DNA of 64,000 nt from Jacaranda mimosifolia (lineage: Eukaryota; Streptophyta; Magnoliopsida; Lamiales; Bignoniaceae). Position numbers and translations under genes: made by a program. The stretch lies in NCBI GenBank assembly GCA_018894105.1, contig CM032132.1, positions 27,269,379-27,333,378 on the forward strand, written 5' to 3'. The notes under the pieces are model-generated. The model was given only the letters and a program-made list of their open reading frames with translations, was not told where the DNA came from and ran no database searches. This document shows positions 25,187 to 37,282 of the stretch, one piece after another. Position 1 is the stretch's first letter, and every line of letters starts with the position of its first letter.

Positions 25187-26045
25187 CTACGTCGGCAGGT
25201 CGAGCCGTTCGACGATGAAGTCGGCCAGCACCTGTGCCTTTATGACGGTCCGCGATTGGAATGTGATGTCGAATTCCCCAAGCTCGATGACCCATTTGGT
25301 GAGCCGACCTGACGTGTTTGGCTTCGACAACACCTACTTTAGCGGTTGATTCGTCAATACCAAAATTGTGTGGGATTGAAAGTAAGGCCGTAGCTTCTTG
25401 GCCGACGTAACAAGGGCTAGAGCAAACTTCTCAATCTCCAAATAATTGTGCTCGGCCCCTGGAGAGCCTTGCTGCAATAATATACCGGATGGGGGGTTCC
25501 TCCTTTTTTCGTCGTCAACACCGAGCTGATCGAGGCCGAGGAGATTGCCAAGTATAGCTGCAGCACTTCTCTTAGTTTGGGTTTGGCGAGCATAGGCGGT
25601 GAAGTCAAGTATTGCTTGAGCTCTAGCAAAGCTTGATCGCACTGTTGATCCCACTTGAATCCAAACTTTTTCGCGTTTCTGAGGATTTTGAAGAAAGGTA
25701 GGCTTCTGTCCGCTAGTCGGGCTATGAATCTGCCTAGGGCTATAACTTTGCCGACCAGACGCTAGACTTTACGAACTGTGCGAGGTGGGGTGATGTCCAG
25801 AATTGCTTGGATCTTCTGCGGGTTAGCTTCGATCCCCTTCTGACTGACTATATAACCGAGGAATTTACCGCCTCGAACACCGAAGGTGCACTTGCTCGGA
25901 TTGAGCTGAAAGCCCTCAATATTGCAAAGGTGTGGCTGAGGTCGACCAGATGGTCCTCGACCTTTTTGGTTTTTACAATCATATCGTCCACGTAAACTTC
26001 TATCGACTTCCCAATTTCATTCTTGAACATGAAACTGACTAATCT
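25187..26045 (-). pseudogene. C-terminal RT, connection and RNase H part of the Tat pol
   Basis: The region continues the reverse transcriptase in broken frames. It reads EVYVDDMIVKTKKVEDH near 26000-25950, with the YVDD box intact, then a shift to LNPSKCTFGVRGGKFLGYIVS and GFKWDQQCDQALLELK. RNase H-like segments follow (GTPHPVYYCSKALQG, YLEIEKFALALVTSAKKLRPYF). At least one stop (after GATY, about 26043) and several frameshifts separate the pieces. Confidence 0.8.
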
Positions 26046-27197
26046 CTAATATGTCGCTCCTACATTTTTAATTCCAAAGGGCATAACTAGGAAGCAATAT
26101 ACTCCGTTGGGGACGACAAAAGAGGTTTTGTCTCTGTCCTTGGGTGCCATAAATATTTGGTAATAACCTTGGAATGCATCCATCATGCTAAGCAACTCAC
26201 ACCCAGCAGTAGAATCAACTAATAAATCTATACGAGGCAAGGGGTAAGGATCCTTAGGGCAAGCTTTATTTAAGTCAGTAAAGTCATTACACATTCTCCA
26301 TTTTCCCTCATTCTTGGGGACAAGTACAACATTACAAAGCCAAGAGGGGTACTGGATTTCTACGATATATCCTGCTTCCAAAAGCTTGCCGACCTCCTCT
26401 TCGATGATGTAGGCCCTCTCAGCATTGAAAGTTCTTTTCTTCTGCCGCACTAGTTTGTGGGTTGGGTCCACATTGAGTCGATGGACAATGATGTTGGGGT
26501 CGATGCCCTGAAGATCCGCAGCTTTCCACGCGAAAACATCAATATTGTGCCGGAGGAAATCGACCATAAGGCATTCTAATCGATCCCCTAGATCGCTTCC
26601 AATCCTGGTGGTTTTGTCAGGGTTCCCAGGCTCAAGCTCGATTGTTTTGAATTCACCAACAGGCTTGACCCTGGTGTTTTCCAGCTTCCTCTTCTTCGAT
26701 GAAGGTCCCTCATCGGGTTTCCCTACTGGGGCGTCCCTCGAGGGCTTCAATTCAGGCCGCTTCTTCTGCTCGCTGGAGTCGACAGAAATGGTGTAACAGT
26801 GCCAAGCGTCCTTGAGGTTGCATAAAAGCTCTCCCACTCCGGCTGGGGTCGGGAACTTTTTCTTCATGTGGTAAGTGGATACAATGGCTCTGAAGTCATT
26901 GAGGGCTGGTCGACCTATGATGACATTGTATGCGAAGGCGGCGTCGACCACCAGGTAGTTGATCATCAGTGTTCGGCTACGCTGGCCTTGACCAAATGTG
27001 GTGGAAAGATTGATGGATCCTTCTGGGATGATCTCAGATCCCCCAAATCCGACCAAAGGTGTTCTGATTGGATCAAACTTCAATTTTCCCAATTTCATTC
27101 TAGTCAGGGTCGACAAGAATATGATGTTCACGGAGCTTCTATTATCAACTAGCACCTTCTTGACCTCGAAGTTGGCTTTTTCAAGGGCAACCACCAT
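26046..27197 (-). pseudogene. Protease and N-terminal reverse transcriptase of the Tat pol
   Basis: This is one open frame of 383 codons. The protease part reads VKKVLVDNRSSVNIIF and later NVIIGRPALNDFRA. The expected D-x-G of the active site reads D-N-R, so the protease should be inactive. The RT part shows VVLVPKNEGKWRMCNDFTDL, NKACPKDPYPLPRIDLLVD and MMDAFQGYYQI. The frame ends just before the YVDD motif because of a stop at about 26043. Confidence 0.85.
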
Positions 27198-27424
27198 TGG
27201 GCAATCTATCTTACGGTCGGCTCATTTGTTCTCCATGTGGTCCAGGTTTACATCGGTGAAAGAGATTGTTCAGTATTGGTTGACAGTTGGAAAACTGTTT
27301 CGACCTTGGACGGTTTTGTAAAGTTGAGTTGCCTCTGTGTTTGCTTTCTTGCGTTTTGAGAATCTCCTCATGTGGGTCCCCCTGCAATAATGTCGATGAT
27401 TCCTCTGATGGGCGGGTTGGGTTC

Positions 27425-28696
27425 CTAGGTAGGTCTCTTCCCCTTGTCTTCTCTCCTCGAGCTGACCGACCTTTTTCTTCGGGGAGTCCGGTCGGTCTTG
27501 CCCTCCTCTCTTCTGGCTTGCTCCTTGATGAACTTTTTCAAGTGGCCTTGTCTGATCAGCCTCTTGATTTCGTCCTTCAAGTTAAAACACTCCTCAGTGT
27601 CGTGCCCTTTCTGCTTATGAAAATGGCAGTACTTCTTTGACTTTTTCATAGCCTCAATTTTTGTGATTTTCTGAGGCTTCTTGAGCAGGTTGTCGTGCTG
27701 AATAGCGAACAACACTTCTCTTCTCGGTATGTTCAGTGGAGTATATTCATGGAAGCGCTTTATTAGGGAACGGTGCCCCTCTTTGATTTGTCGATCATCT
27801 TTCTCTTTGCCTTTCTTTCTGTCGACCTCCACACTGCCATATTTCATCCTGTTCATCTCCTCCTGGGTCATGTACCTCTCTGCGAGGTCGAGGAGCTCCT
27901 CCATTGATCTGGGTTGTTCGCGTACCAAAGCATTGGCACATTATTTGTGTCTCAAACCCAAGAAAAGCACGTCAATCAAGAACTCAATCCTCAGGCTGTT
28001 GATCTTTAGAACCTTTGTATTAAATCTAGTGAAAAAATCACGAAGGGACTCTCCTTCATATTCCTTCACGGTATGCAAGTGGGTGTGGGGAAGTTTTGCT
28101 TTCCTCCTGCTGGCAAATTGGTGCAAAAACTTATCACACAACTGATCATAAGAAAAGATGGACGCTCGTTCCAGCTTCACAAACCACTCTAGGGCCATGC
28201 CTTGAAATGTGGTCACCAGCATCTTTGCATGGATGTATTTGTTGTGGCCATGCAGTTGCATCATGTGTTCGAACTGTAGCAGGTGCTCGTTCGGGTCTGT
28301 GGAGCCATCGTACCTCGGGAGTCCGGTTGGGATCTTTGCATCAACAGCGATGCGCTCGTCAATGATCTCCTGGATGAACGGCGAATCCCGCTCCCTTCTA
28401 AACCTCTGCGGCTCATCTGGATGCAGCGCCCTGTCCGCATTTCTCTTTGAGATCTCCTCCTGGCGCCTATTCAGTTGTTGCACCTGGTGGGATACCTCCT
28501 CCCATTCTTGCTGATCTGCCTGAGATGCATTTCTACCTAGCCTGAATCTGGAGCGTTCGACCCTATTATGCTGCAGGGCTTGAAGGGGCCGAACTTCATG
28601 GTCAATGGAATTTGCTACCTCTTCTCTTGGTGTGGGGGTGGGCTGCTTCCCTAGGAAAGCGTCCCGGGCTCAGTCCCCCCCTTGACTGGTGAGCAT
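27425..28696 (-). pseudogene. gag of the Tat-type gypsy element
   Basis: The likely start is ATG at 28696 (MLTSQGGD). A TGA follows at 28672-28670, and a TAA at 27940-27938 splits the two long pieces 28483-27941 and 27928-27425. The capsid-like part reads YDGSTDPNEHLLQFEHMM, MALEWFVKL and LRDFFTRFN. A zinc-knuckle-like CHFHKQKGHDTEEC sits near residue 305. Upstream of the ATG, minus-strand sequence near 28740-28715 (ggcacagagaacacaagg) looks like a damaged primer-binding site and leader. Beyond it no LTR is found. Confidence 0.8.
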
Positions 28697-28745
28697 GTTA
28701 TGTTTCCATGGAAATTCAACCTTGTGTTCTCTGTGCCATATGGTC

Positions 28746-29314
28746 CTTAAACCCTGCCTTTTGCTTTAATTGCAATGGCTGGCTTTTTTTGGTTCATTTC
28801 AATTTTTTAAAACTTTTTCATTATTGATTAATGGGATATATAAAGTTCTTGAAGTATGTTTATATGTAAGAGATCTCTAATTTTCTACATCACCTTGCAT
28901 AGTTGATTTTCTCACATTCAATAATCTCCATGTTGACATATAATTAAGGATAACACATATTGATTTTATTTGTGTCATAAGAAGATTAGTATAATTATTA
29001 AGTTACATAAATAATTCTTTTATGTTGCATCATCATTGTCCTTCATTCACTACATTTTATTGTCATGCAAGAACGATAATACCCAAATTCTATCACAAAT
29101 AAATGTTAGTTTACTAGGCTATCTTGTTCCTTTTTGTTTTGTTTTCTCTTCTCTTTTCCTTACAACAATATCAGACAAACAACTTTGTTATTTGCATACT
29201 CTACTAATTAATTATTTGTGAGAAGCCTACTTTCAGTAATGAGAAAGAACATTGATAATGTAGTTATTTCTCGATGAACTAATATAGGAGGCTCAAGATG
29301 GAGCCAGAGGTAAC
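28746..29314. other. AT-rich spacer between Tat remnants
   Basis: I see no coding or repeat structure here. It occupies the place where a 5' LTR would be expected. Confidence 0.55.
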
Positions 29315-29876
29315 TGATGAGGTCAAATCCTAGCTCAAATGGACGCATGGGAGTCGAACCTGCAACCACAAAAGCCTAATTATGCTTGTCGAGGTGGCTC
29401 TCAGCTAAAACCATATGATGCTTAAGTTAGTAATCGGTGGAGGAAAGCAAAATTAATCTAGTCGAGGCAAAACGTAAGAATGAAGGTCTTACCTTTTAGG
29501 GAATAGATTCCTTGAGTTTTATATAACTTTCCTTTGGGAATTAGCCATTTTCTTTCTTTAATTATTCTCCCTACTTCCGAGAAGGGCCACTTTAGACTAT
29601 TCATCCAAGATCAAACTGCAAGGCCCTCACCACCCCTACCACAGTGGGCTACCCTATGTAGCGGGTCAGCTTTTAGTAGGGTCCCAAGGGTGGTAGTCCC
29701 TTTATGTCAGAAAGTGGCTGATGTTACTAGCGATGGCTTAGCATTAAATATTGTTACCCAAGTGGAGGTCGAGGTCCCTTGTCCATGAAGGTCAGGTTGG
29801 GACTTGCTTGCTCTATTTATTGATAGGTCAACATTGTAGAGAAAAAGGGAGGGGGTCATCAAACTCTCCCATATCA
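29315..29876 (-). repeat. Tat-type solo LTR or LTR remnant of a second family
   Basis: The ends match the LTR at 19016-19682: minus strand TGATATGGGA at the start and CCTCATCA at the end. There is a TATATAA on the minus strand near 29525-29519 and a similar downstream layout (ACTTAAGC, TGTGGTTGCAGG). The body sequence differs, so it is not the partner LTR of the element to its left. Flanking pentamers (gtaac, actgg) do not match, so a clean solo LTR is not proven. Confidence 0.5.
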
Positions 29877-29881
29877 ACTGG

Positions 29882-30640
29882 CAAGTTTTGTTCTTCTAAG
29901 GGTTTGACCCAACTTGTCTGGTTGTGGCCAACACTTTCTTGTTGTAATGGGGATTAGATATAGTTTTAGTCGGAAACATGTATACACCATCTCAACAAAC
30001 TATGATCTTGGAGATTTCATTATGCCTGACAGTGCAGTCTCTAGTTCTAGAGAAGCTATTTCCATTCTTAATATTATTCATTGTATATATAGTTAGAATA
30101 TTATCCTCTTTTGATGTCACTTAGCGTCAAGCACAAGTTGGAGATTCATCTTATCAAAAGGTAACGCACAATGGCACCTCTTCAGTAATCTTATTCGGCC
30201 TTCTAGTGATAATACATGTATGCTTACATATATATAATTTTGTACCATCTATAATACACCAACACTTCGAAAAATCATTCTTGTTGTGTCGGATATATAT
30301 CAAGTACTATGTCATGCATGACACGCCTCCAACGTAGACATGACATGCCTCCAACATATGTCCAAAACACCACCTGACATGTCTATCAATTAAACAAAAG
30401 TATAAAAATTCAATCACTTTTGAATGGTTTGTTGGATCGGCTACAATCAAGGCATGCCACATTTTGGATAAATTAGATCTTTTTTCATATATTTTAAAAA
30501 GTATATGAGTGTTAAAAAGATTAACCAAAAATTTCTAATATTATTGAAAAAAGAGTGTTATCTCATTCAAACTCACTCTCTTTTTACATTTTTTGTAGAA
30601 GTAGAATATTATTCCCTAAAAAATACAGTATATACATGTC
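29882..30640. other. Spacer with a short near-repeat
   Basis: No gene is seen. An imperfect duplicate of about 25 bp (catgacacgcctccaacgta and catgacatgcctccaacata) lies at 30314-30360. Confidence 0.5.
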
Positions 30641-30647
30641 ATACCAG

Positions 30648-31053
30648 CACTACAAAAAAATATCCTTTTTACTATGGTCAATTATATATAATAAATAGTT
30701 ATTAAGTGTAGTAAAAAGTTATTAACTACACTTATGCTACACTTTTCTAACCGTAGGCATTGTGAGCGAGGTAAAAGTTTCACTACACATTTTTAATCTT
30801 AGTAATTGACTTTTGCTACGAAATTATCTTCAATTACTACAAATTTAATGTGTGGTAAAAAACTATCAAATGCACCACTATTTTTTTCCTATAGTAAAAA
30901 AAGTGTAGTATGTAGTAGTTAATTGCCACACTTTGAAAAGTGTTTTGGAATTTTATACTACAATAGTAAAATCATATCAAATAATCATTTTTTACTAAAT
31001 TATTTTTAGTGAAGTAAAAAATATTGTAGCAAAAAGCATATTTTCTTGTAGTG
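30648..31053. mobile_element. 406-bp CACTA-type MITE
   Basis: The ends are inverted and start CACTACAA: left CACTACAAAAAAATAT, right (reverse complement) CACTACAAGAAAATAT, followed by (c/g)cttttt. The flanking triplets cag (30645-30647) and caa (31054-31056) match at two of three positions, the expected duplication length for CACTA elements. The interior is short, palindromic and AT-rich with repeated agtgtag motifs. No transposase is present. Confidence 0.7.
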
Positions 31054-31071
31054 CAATAAAACTCAATAAGG

Positions 31072-31760
31072 GTGGGCATTCAGGTTTGGATTTTAGGTAC
31101 TCAACCCAACTTGATCGAGAAATGCACAACCAAGATCACTTTGATTGGATTTTATTGGTTACCTAGTAAACTAGATACTCGATACTCTATATTTAGGCCG
31201 AGATTCGAGTATTGAATCCAGGCATAGTTAGGTATTGTGCACTCGATTAATTTAATTATTAAAAAGAAAAAAAAGAAAAACACTTAAAAGTTAAAATTAA
31301 ACAACAACAGCAACGAAAATGTCCCAACCTTTTTGCCTTTATTTTTCCTTTGTGATTTGCCCCTGTTCCATATTTTCCTTTTCCCTTACCCCGCCCACTA
31401 TTTTCCTTTTCCCACCACCCACCATCCAAGCAACAGCCACAACCACCTCCAGCCTACCGCCATCGCCTCCCCTCCGCCAGCCACTGCCCACCACTATCAA
31501 CCTACTAGCACACACTCAGGGAGTCATAGTCAATAGGGGCACTTATCTTTTTTCCCACTTATTTAGTCATTTTACAATTTTTTTTCCAATTACTCGAATA
31601 TTCAGTCTTGGAACCCAGGACTGGGACCAACCTAGATGTCGGGTACTCGGGTATTGTACGGGTTGAGATCGGGACTGGAAATTTTGATCCTGGTCAACCA
31701 GATACTCGATTTAGTTGTCCTAAACCCAAAATTCCCGACTCGGTCCCCAACCCCAAACTC
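31072..31760. repeat. Probable non-autonomous repeat with a GGGTGGGCATT end
   Basis: It starts gggtgggcattcaggtttgg and has subterminal segments rich in tactcg/ggtactcgg near both sides (31080-31260 and 31600-31760), in a style common to hAT-derived plant repeats. No matching right terminus or target duplication was found, so the class and limits are tentative. The central Pro/Thr/Ser-rich reading frame at 31319-31666 looks like low-complexity CT-rich DNA. Confidence 0.3.
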
Positions 31761-32139
31761 AATACAATAATCAAGATAAACTTCTTTTTCTTTCCTTTTC
31801 CATTGATATGTTTTTATAGTTTATTATCATTGCATATTTATATGTGTATGCATGTATATATGCATTATACTTATATAATAAAAAGATTATGGATATTGAT
31901 TAGTTATCTCAAAGCAATGCTGTATCCTAAAATTTATAAAATTTTCATGTCGTTGTCTTTGTTGATCGTGTTTATATATATGCATTATAGCGAACCACTG
32001 AATTAATACAAAAAATTTGATTAAATAAGTGATATCCCACAAAAATGTAGGAGTTATTTGGAATAATTTATATGGGTGCACAATAGATTATTTTGGTTAA
32101 TCGTTTTTTACAAAGCTCAAACTCTCTTCCCCAATCAAT
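31761..32139. other. AT-rich spacer
   Basis: Nothing recognisable. It may include eroded flank of the copia relic to its right. Confidence 0.5.
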
Positions 32140-32169
32140 CATTTTTCTTCCTTATTTCTTGATCTCAAT

Positions 32170-32690
32170 TATTTGTTATTACGAAAGTCGTTATTTATAC
32201 TGAGTTGATGGAGGGTCCAATTATTTTGGATAGCAATTGAGAGGACTAAATGCACTATTGTAGGCTTTATCAGAAGGCTAAATTTGAATGAAAATTGGTA
32301 CTTGGCCTTTAGGTGAAGCCTTTTGCTACCAATCATGTTTTGCAATGATAAATACTTCCATCCAAATTCTGCTTAATATGGAAAATCCATTACGTCCCAT
32401 TGTGTTTTTATTATGATCATACATACTAGTTTTTATGCCTGATTATTTTTCAATGCATCAAATTCGACCTTCATGGAAACTTGCCATTTAGAACGTTTCT
32501 CGATTTGTTTGAATGTAGTAAAGATATAGGTGGAGGGGGTTATTTGAGCCAAGCAATCTAATGTTTGTTTTAGATTTGAGAATGTTATTCTATGATCTTG
32601 TGGTGACATGGGTTGGATTGGGTAATGATTGGGTAGAGATATCAGAAGATTGGGAAGGTATTTCAATGGTGGGTGGTAGAGGAGGCATTT
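32170..32690 (-). pseudogene. copia reverse transcriptase N-terminal fragment
   Basis: The piece 32666-32433 includes a Pro/Ser-rich stretch ending KWQVSMKVEFDALKNNQA, where copia RT normally reads WRxAMxxEFDAL. Further left, broken frames give LIKPTIVHLVLSIAIQNNW and LHQLSINNDF, corresponding to the VSPVIKPTTVRLVLSLA region and the first catalytic-Asp block. In that block the usual DVNNAF reads SINNDF, so the Asp is lost. Confidence 0.6.
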
Positions 32691-33399
32691 TCATAGTTTG
32701 TTGGCATAGACCAAGGTTGGGTTGGGAAAAGAGGGTTGAATTGGGTGATTGGGTAGTTTTGTTCGTATGTTATATATGAGAAGAGTGGGAGCAGAAGGAG
32801 GAAGGGTGGTAGTAGTAGATTGCAAATTACCTGGTGGTAACGCTGCTGCTCGAGCCAAAGAAGATGGATCTTCACGTGGTGGCCTTGATGGGATGTGCTA
32901 CATTGATTTCTCTAGTTGAATGGGAGATAGAATTTCAAAAATATGTGTGGGAGAGTGATTTGCGAGTGTATTTGAACTTTTACTCATAAGGTCATTCCAA
33001 TTCATGTTTGAGGATGTTTTATTTTTGAAATTGGAGTATTGGAGAAAATATTCTTAAATGGAAATTCATTTTCAAAAAATAAAACATATCGTGAGATAAA
33101 GATTTTACGTAAAATTGGATCAAAACAGAAATTGTTGCAATGGGTTGGAGAAAAACTAATGTACACACATGGTTTGGACTTGGGCTCTATTTTATTTTTT
33201 ATGTAGGGCTTAAGCCATGGCTAATAAAGGCACTCAAATGTTATGATGGAATTGTAGTTAAGAATTCTTCAAATAACAACTCATATGGGGATTGGTTTTG
33301 AAGTTTTGGAATAGGTTCTATTTATGAGATGTACGGGATGTTGGCATACAAAGGTCCAAATATTTTAGGGTAGTGAGGCTTGGTGTAATTAGGTTCCAG

Positions 33400-34300
33400 T
33401 TGTTTTAATAATATCTCGGTGTATTCTTTTTGCTAGGGCGACTCAATGAGAGGTATAAGGTGGGGAGATGAGATGTTTAACATCATGTGTAAGCAAAATA
33501 GGACTTGAGACCCTCAAAATGATCACCGCTATCTATGTAAAGTGAGATGATTTTAGTCTTGAAATAATTTTCAATGAGATGATGAAATTTGAAAAAAAAT
33601 ACTTTGAACCTCGTTTTTGTGTTTGAGTGTATACAAACAAATGTATTTGGTGTATTGCTCAACAAAAAATACATAATATAATTTGCAATCAATCGACAAA
33701 ATGGGTGATGGGCCCCACAAATCATTGAAAACGAGTTGAAATCATTTCGTACTCAATAAAGTGTTTTTAGAAAATGGTAGCCAATTGCTTTTATTACAAG
33801 AACAAGAATTGCAAATGTTTAAACATTTTGAAAGTGGCAAAAAAAAATTATTGAGAATAATTTGAAGAACATGGTTATCGGGATGACCAAGTCTTCAGTG
33901 TTAATAGAGTCTTGGATGGTGACTTGACAACACTGTTTATTTGAGGAGAAATAATTTTGGATGTGCAAGGCCACTCGTAAAGTCCATTCTTATTCTGGCC
34001 TCGAACTAGCAATGCCCTCATACTTAGATCCTTCACATAAAAATAGATGAAAAAAATTCCACCGATGTTAGGTTATCTAGGCATAACTTAGAACAAATAT
34101 CATATTTTATTTTAAATGGGGGTGAACAAAGAGTTTTAGGGAGCTTAAATTGTCGATTTGATGTATGAAGATGAAAAGTACCAATATGTATAATAGGAAT
34201 TTTGTTATCGTCACCCACGAAAAGAAATTTCTTCAGTACTTTGATATTCCTCAACTTGGTGAAGGCCTTGGGAATCAATTGTCACATTTGAGATGCTTCG
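33400..34300 (-). pseudogene. copia protease and integrase fragments
   Basis: The stretch 34278-34033 reads IPIIHIGTFHLHTSNRQFKLP, then CLDNLTSVEFFSSIFM, as in the copia protease to gag-pre-integrase transition. Further left, shifted frames give KCLNICNSCSCNKS, FNDLWGPSP and a D-x-G-like IDSGDHFEGLKSY near 33525, matching integrase. Many stops are present. Confidence 0.65.
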
Positions 34301-34523
34301 GTATGAAGAATCCATAGATTAGTCTGAGTGGTGCATTGAGAGGCAAAATTGGCCTTCGTTTTAAAGTAGTTATGAGAGCGTGAGCAATGGACATGGGATG
34401 TTGCATTGAACCCTACATTGGGCGTCAATTAGAGTAGGGTTATGCTATAGAGTAGGTTGTTGAGTATTTTAGTTCTACATATCTGGATGTTTCTAGGGTT
34501 GGTTATCTATCAGTCTCGAAAAC

Positions 34524-35190
34524 TTATTCAAGATTGTGGGTGCATTGTGGAACGACAACAGTTATAAAATGGGGCATCTTGAGTTTTAAGTTTTCGAGGA
34601 AAATCTCATGATTGAGTAGCTTGTCAAATAGCTCCTCATAAATGAGCAAGTCATGAGCTTGTATGGTAGTAGAGATTAATTCATACTCCAGACTAAGACT
34701 GCTCAAAATCTTGATGATGAGTTTCTCAGTTGTAATCAGTGCACTTGCCGTTGCTAGTTCATTTGCAATTATTTGGATCTCATGAAGATATTCAACTGTT
34801 GGTTTGGTGTCCTTCACAACTTTGGGGAGTGAATTACATAGACTAAATATCCTCTTGCGAGACTTATTAGCATACAACCTCCAAAGAGCATCACATGTAT
34901 CTTTGGATATTTTGTGAGAGGCAACTATTAAGGTAATGATAGAATCAAAAGATGCCACTAAGGCATTGCAGATTAATTGATCCTATAGGAACCAAATTTT
35001 GTAAAATGGATTTGTAGTTTTGTGATTAATGACAGTTGTTTCTCTAGGATGAATAGTCATCATGCCATCAAGGTATGAATAAATATCGTGCCCATACATC
35101 AGTGGTTCTATTTGGCATTTTACTTTGGAAGTTTGTGAAGTCGATGAGTTTGAGTAGTTGAGAAGCAGGTTGAATTGCACTAATTATGTG
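34524..35190 (-). pseudogene. copia gag polyprotein fragment (UBN2-type)
   Basis: Two pieces in order. The piece 35180-34983 includes PLMYGHDIYSYLDGMM, matching the usual copia gag opening. The piece 34958-34524 includes DALWRLYANKSRKRIFSL, VEYLHEIQIIANELA, IIKILSSLSLEYELI and FDKLLNHEIFLE, which is the UBN2-type gag core. A frame break lies between them. The zinc knuckle is not seen. Confidence 0.75.
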
Positions 35191-35369
35191 GGACATTTTG
35201 GGAAAAAATTGTGGGGTCATTTCGATTAATCATGATGGGTGTGGTGAGCTCAGGAGTCATGTGGATTTCAGGGATGAAAGTTGTTAGTTGTATATATGTT
35301 GAAGGAAAAAAATTAATGGAGAAGGATCAACTCGTCGTAGTGTTTATAGCTTTGGATACCATAAAGAAC

Positions 35370-37107
35370 ATTAGTAAAAAACCTTGAATTTTTATTAAAA
35401 CCAAGCCATCATTATATCGAGATGAGAGTGAATCACGTCCAACTAATATTCCTAATTTCCTATAAAGAAGGAGACTTATCTAAAATAAACAATTCAAAAT
35501 ACATCATATAGCATATGAATGAAGCTTTTGACTAGGAGTAAAATCTGGTAATCAATTCGATGAGGGGCCTAGTCTTACGTTGTCTCTGTTAGGATCCCCT
35601 AATATCTTTACTTCTCTATTTTGTGGTTATTGTCTCATGTTCCTAACTTGTTAGTTCTTTCTATCCAGTACCCATCACCAAACACTACCCAACATATATT
35701 GTACTATAGCATGACCTCACATTCATTGCCTCGAAACTCGTAATCTAACAAGAACAAGTATTGCTGCATTTCCTAAGCTAATATAGCAGCCAGTCTCATG
35801 CAAGAAAAACTCCTAGGTCATTTTGATAGCTTTCACTATACTCGCTCGAGTATTTTGGTAGCTATTAGGTTAATGGTTCCACTTAAGTAAGCTTTAGAGA
35901 AAATCTTCACCCATAACACTTTCCAAGTCGCAATGTCTTTATTCAGAATGAAATAATGATGAATATATTACCCTCAATCCTTCCTTATTTCACTCCTCAG
36001 TCGAACTTCAGGCATGCATTAAGGTCAAGGCAGCAAGATCAATGCTTAGAATGGTCTTTCGAATTGAAATTTATGGAAACTCTGTCTATATCTAAATATA
36101 AATGTTTTACAATTTCATTTCACAAACAGCAAAACTACTATTTATTTAAACAATTATATGATTCACATATTGAAATATTAGCACATATTTTCTACAACAG
36201 CCTAAAACCTAGGTCTCTTTATTTTACTAGCATTGCCAATATGCCTCAGTCAAGCTCTTACTCGATTAACATTACTTAACCTCTTTATAAATTTCCATCC
36301 AATACAACCAAACTAAACTACACTAAAGACAATAAGAAGATTTATAATTCAAGAAAATAATTAAAAAAGTTCACATCAACGTGGAAATGAGATAAAACCA
36401 GAAATGACTAGAGAAAACTAAACACAAAAAGGGGAGACCAAATATGTATTAAACTTCAACAATTAAACAAATCCACACGTTAGTAGACTTACTTTAGTAA
36501 CATGCAAATTCATTACTTTTTATAACTTCAACATGCCGCAAAAAATAATCATTGACGTGCAGAACTGTAGTAATACAACACAAAATAAAATTGAGTAGTT
36601 TCCTTCAACCTTTCTATCAAATCCAGTGGGTCAAATCGCGTTGTTCTCACTTTCAAGAATAATGTCCTAAAACTAAACATGACTAGTTGACTACAAGATA
36701 TGTTGTGAAGCTCCTAATGTACTAAGAATAAATTATTCTTGTATTGTCAAGTAGCTTGCAGTAGCTTCAAAACTATTTGATGCCCTTGGACCACTTATTT
36801 TGATCATTAACAATTTGAATTATCCTCTTACATGTTCTTTCCCAATCAAAAAAAGCAGAATGAACTAAACTCTTTCAAGGTTGATGCATTGAAGGTACAT
36901 AGTGGGAAGATTTAGTTATTTAGTAAGGTGGGAAAATGCTATCATCTATAGAATTAAGGTTCATTTATAGACTGCGATTAATGAATACGTAAAGGAAGAT
37001 ACAAACAAGAGATGTGATAGCTAATATGCCTATTTTTATGTAAGAATAAAAAATATGAAATGTTGAAAAACTTCTTCCTATTGTGGTTCACCTAGTTATG
37101 CTAAAAT
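35370..37107. other. AT-rich spacer, probably including an eroded copia LTR
   Basis: No clear gene. The first few hundred bases should hold the 5' LTR of the relic at 32140-35361, but no partner copy is available to define it. Confidence 0.45.
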
Positions 37108-37282
37108 TGTTGGAACTAATTAAGACATCTAGATGGTATGCTAAGTGGAGAAAAGATGAGTGTTTTCTTTTGGAATCTTAATCCCACATTAAAAAAATAA
37201 GAAAAGAGAGTCCCTTTATTAGATGGACCTCTTGTTAAGCTTTTAGATTATTCTAAGATATTTTGGAGAGAGTCCAAGTGCA
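37108..37282 (+). repeat. 5' LTR of the copia element, left part
   Basis: It matches 50533 onward from TGTTGG through agacatctag, cccacatt, gagagtccctttatta and ttggagaga(g/a)tccaagtg. It stops abruptly at the MULE left end. Confidence 0.85.

Larger units (their letters stand above)
19016..28745 (-). mobile_element. Degenerate Tat-lineage Ty3/gypsy retrotransposon lacking its 5' LTR
   Basis: Order on the minus strand: damaged leader, gag, protease, RT, RNase H, archaeal RNase H, integrase, tandem repeats, opposite-strand extra ORF, polypurine tract and LTR. The second RNase H, the extra ORF and the repeats place it in the Tat group. The 5' LTR expected right of 28745 is absent and is replaced by AT-rich DNA. 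The element cannot move by itself. Confidence 0.8.
32140..35361 (-). mobile_element. Degenerate Ty1/copia retrotransposon (minus strand)
   Basis: Read leftward it shows a primer-binding-site-like TGGTATCCAAAG (35361-35350), gag, protease, fragments of integrase and the start of reverse transcriptase, ending near 32140. The RT end, RNase H and 3' LTR are missing. The sequence right of 35361 should be 5' LTR but no boundaries could be fixed. All frames are broken. Confidence 0.7.

Noticed and set aside
28746..29314. Possible 5' LTR of the Tat element
   Set aside because: There is no similarity to the 3' LTR by eye, no TATA layout and no TG/CA ends at the leader.
29315..29876. Partner 5' LTR of the Tat element at 19016-28745
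   Set aside because: The terminal motifs agree but the bodies differ too much by eye to be the same pair.
31319..31666. 115-codon Pro/Thr-rich plus-strand frame
   Set aside because: It is low complexity in CT-rich DNA inside a probable non-autonomous repeat.
35956..36279. 107-codon plus-strand frame
   Set aside because: No motif, AT-driven codon use, and it lies in probable LTR or spacer sequence.
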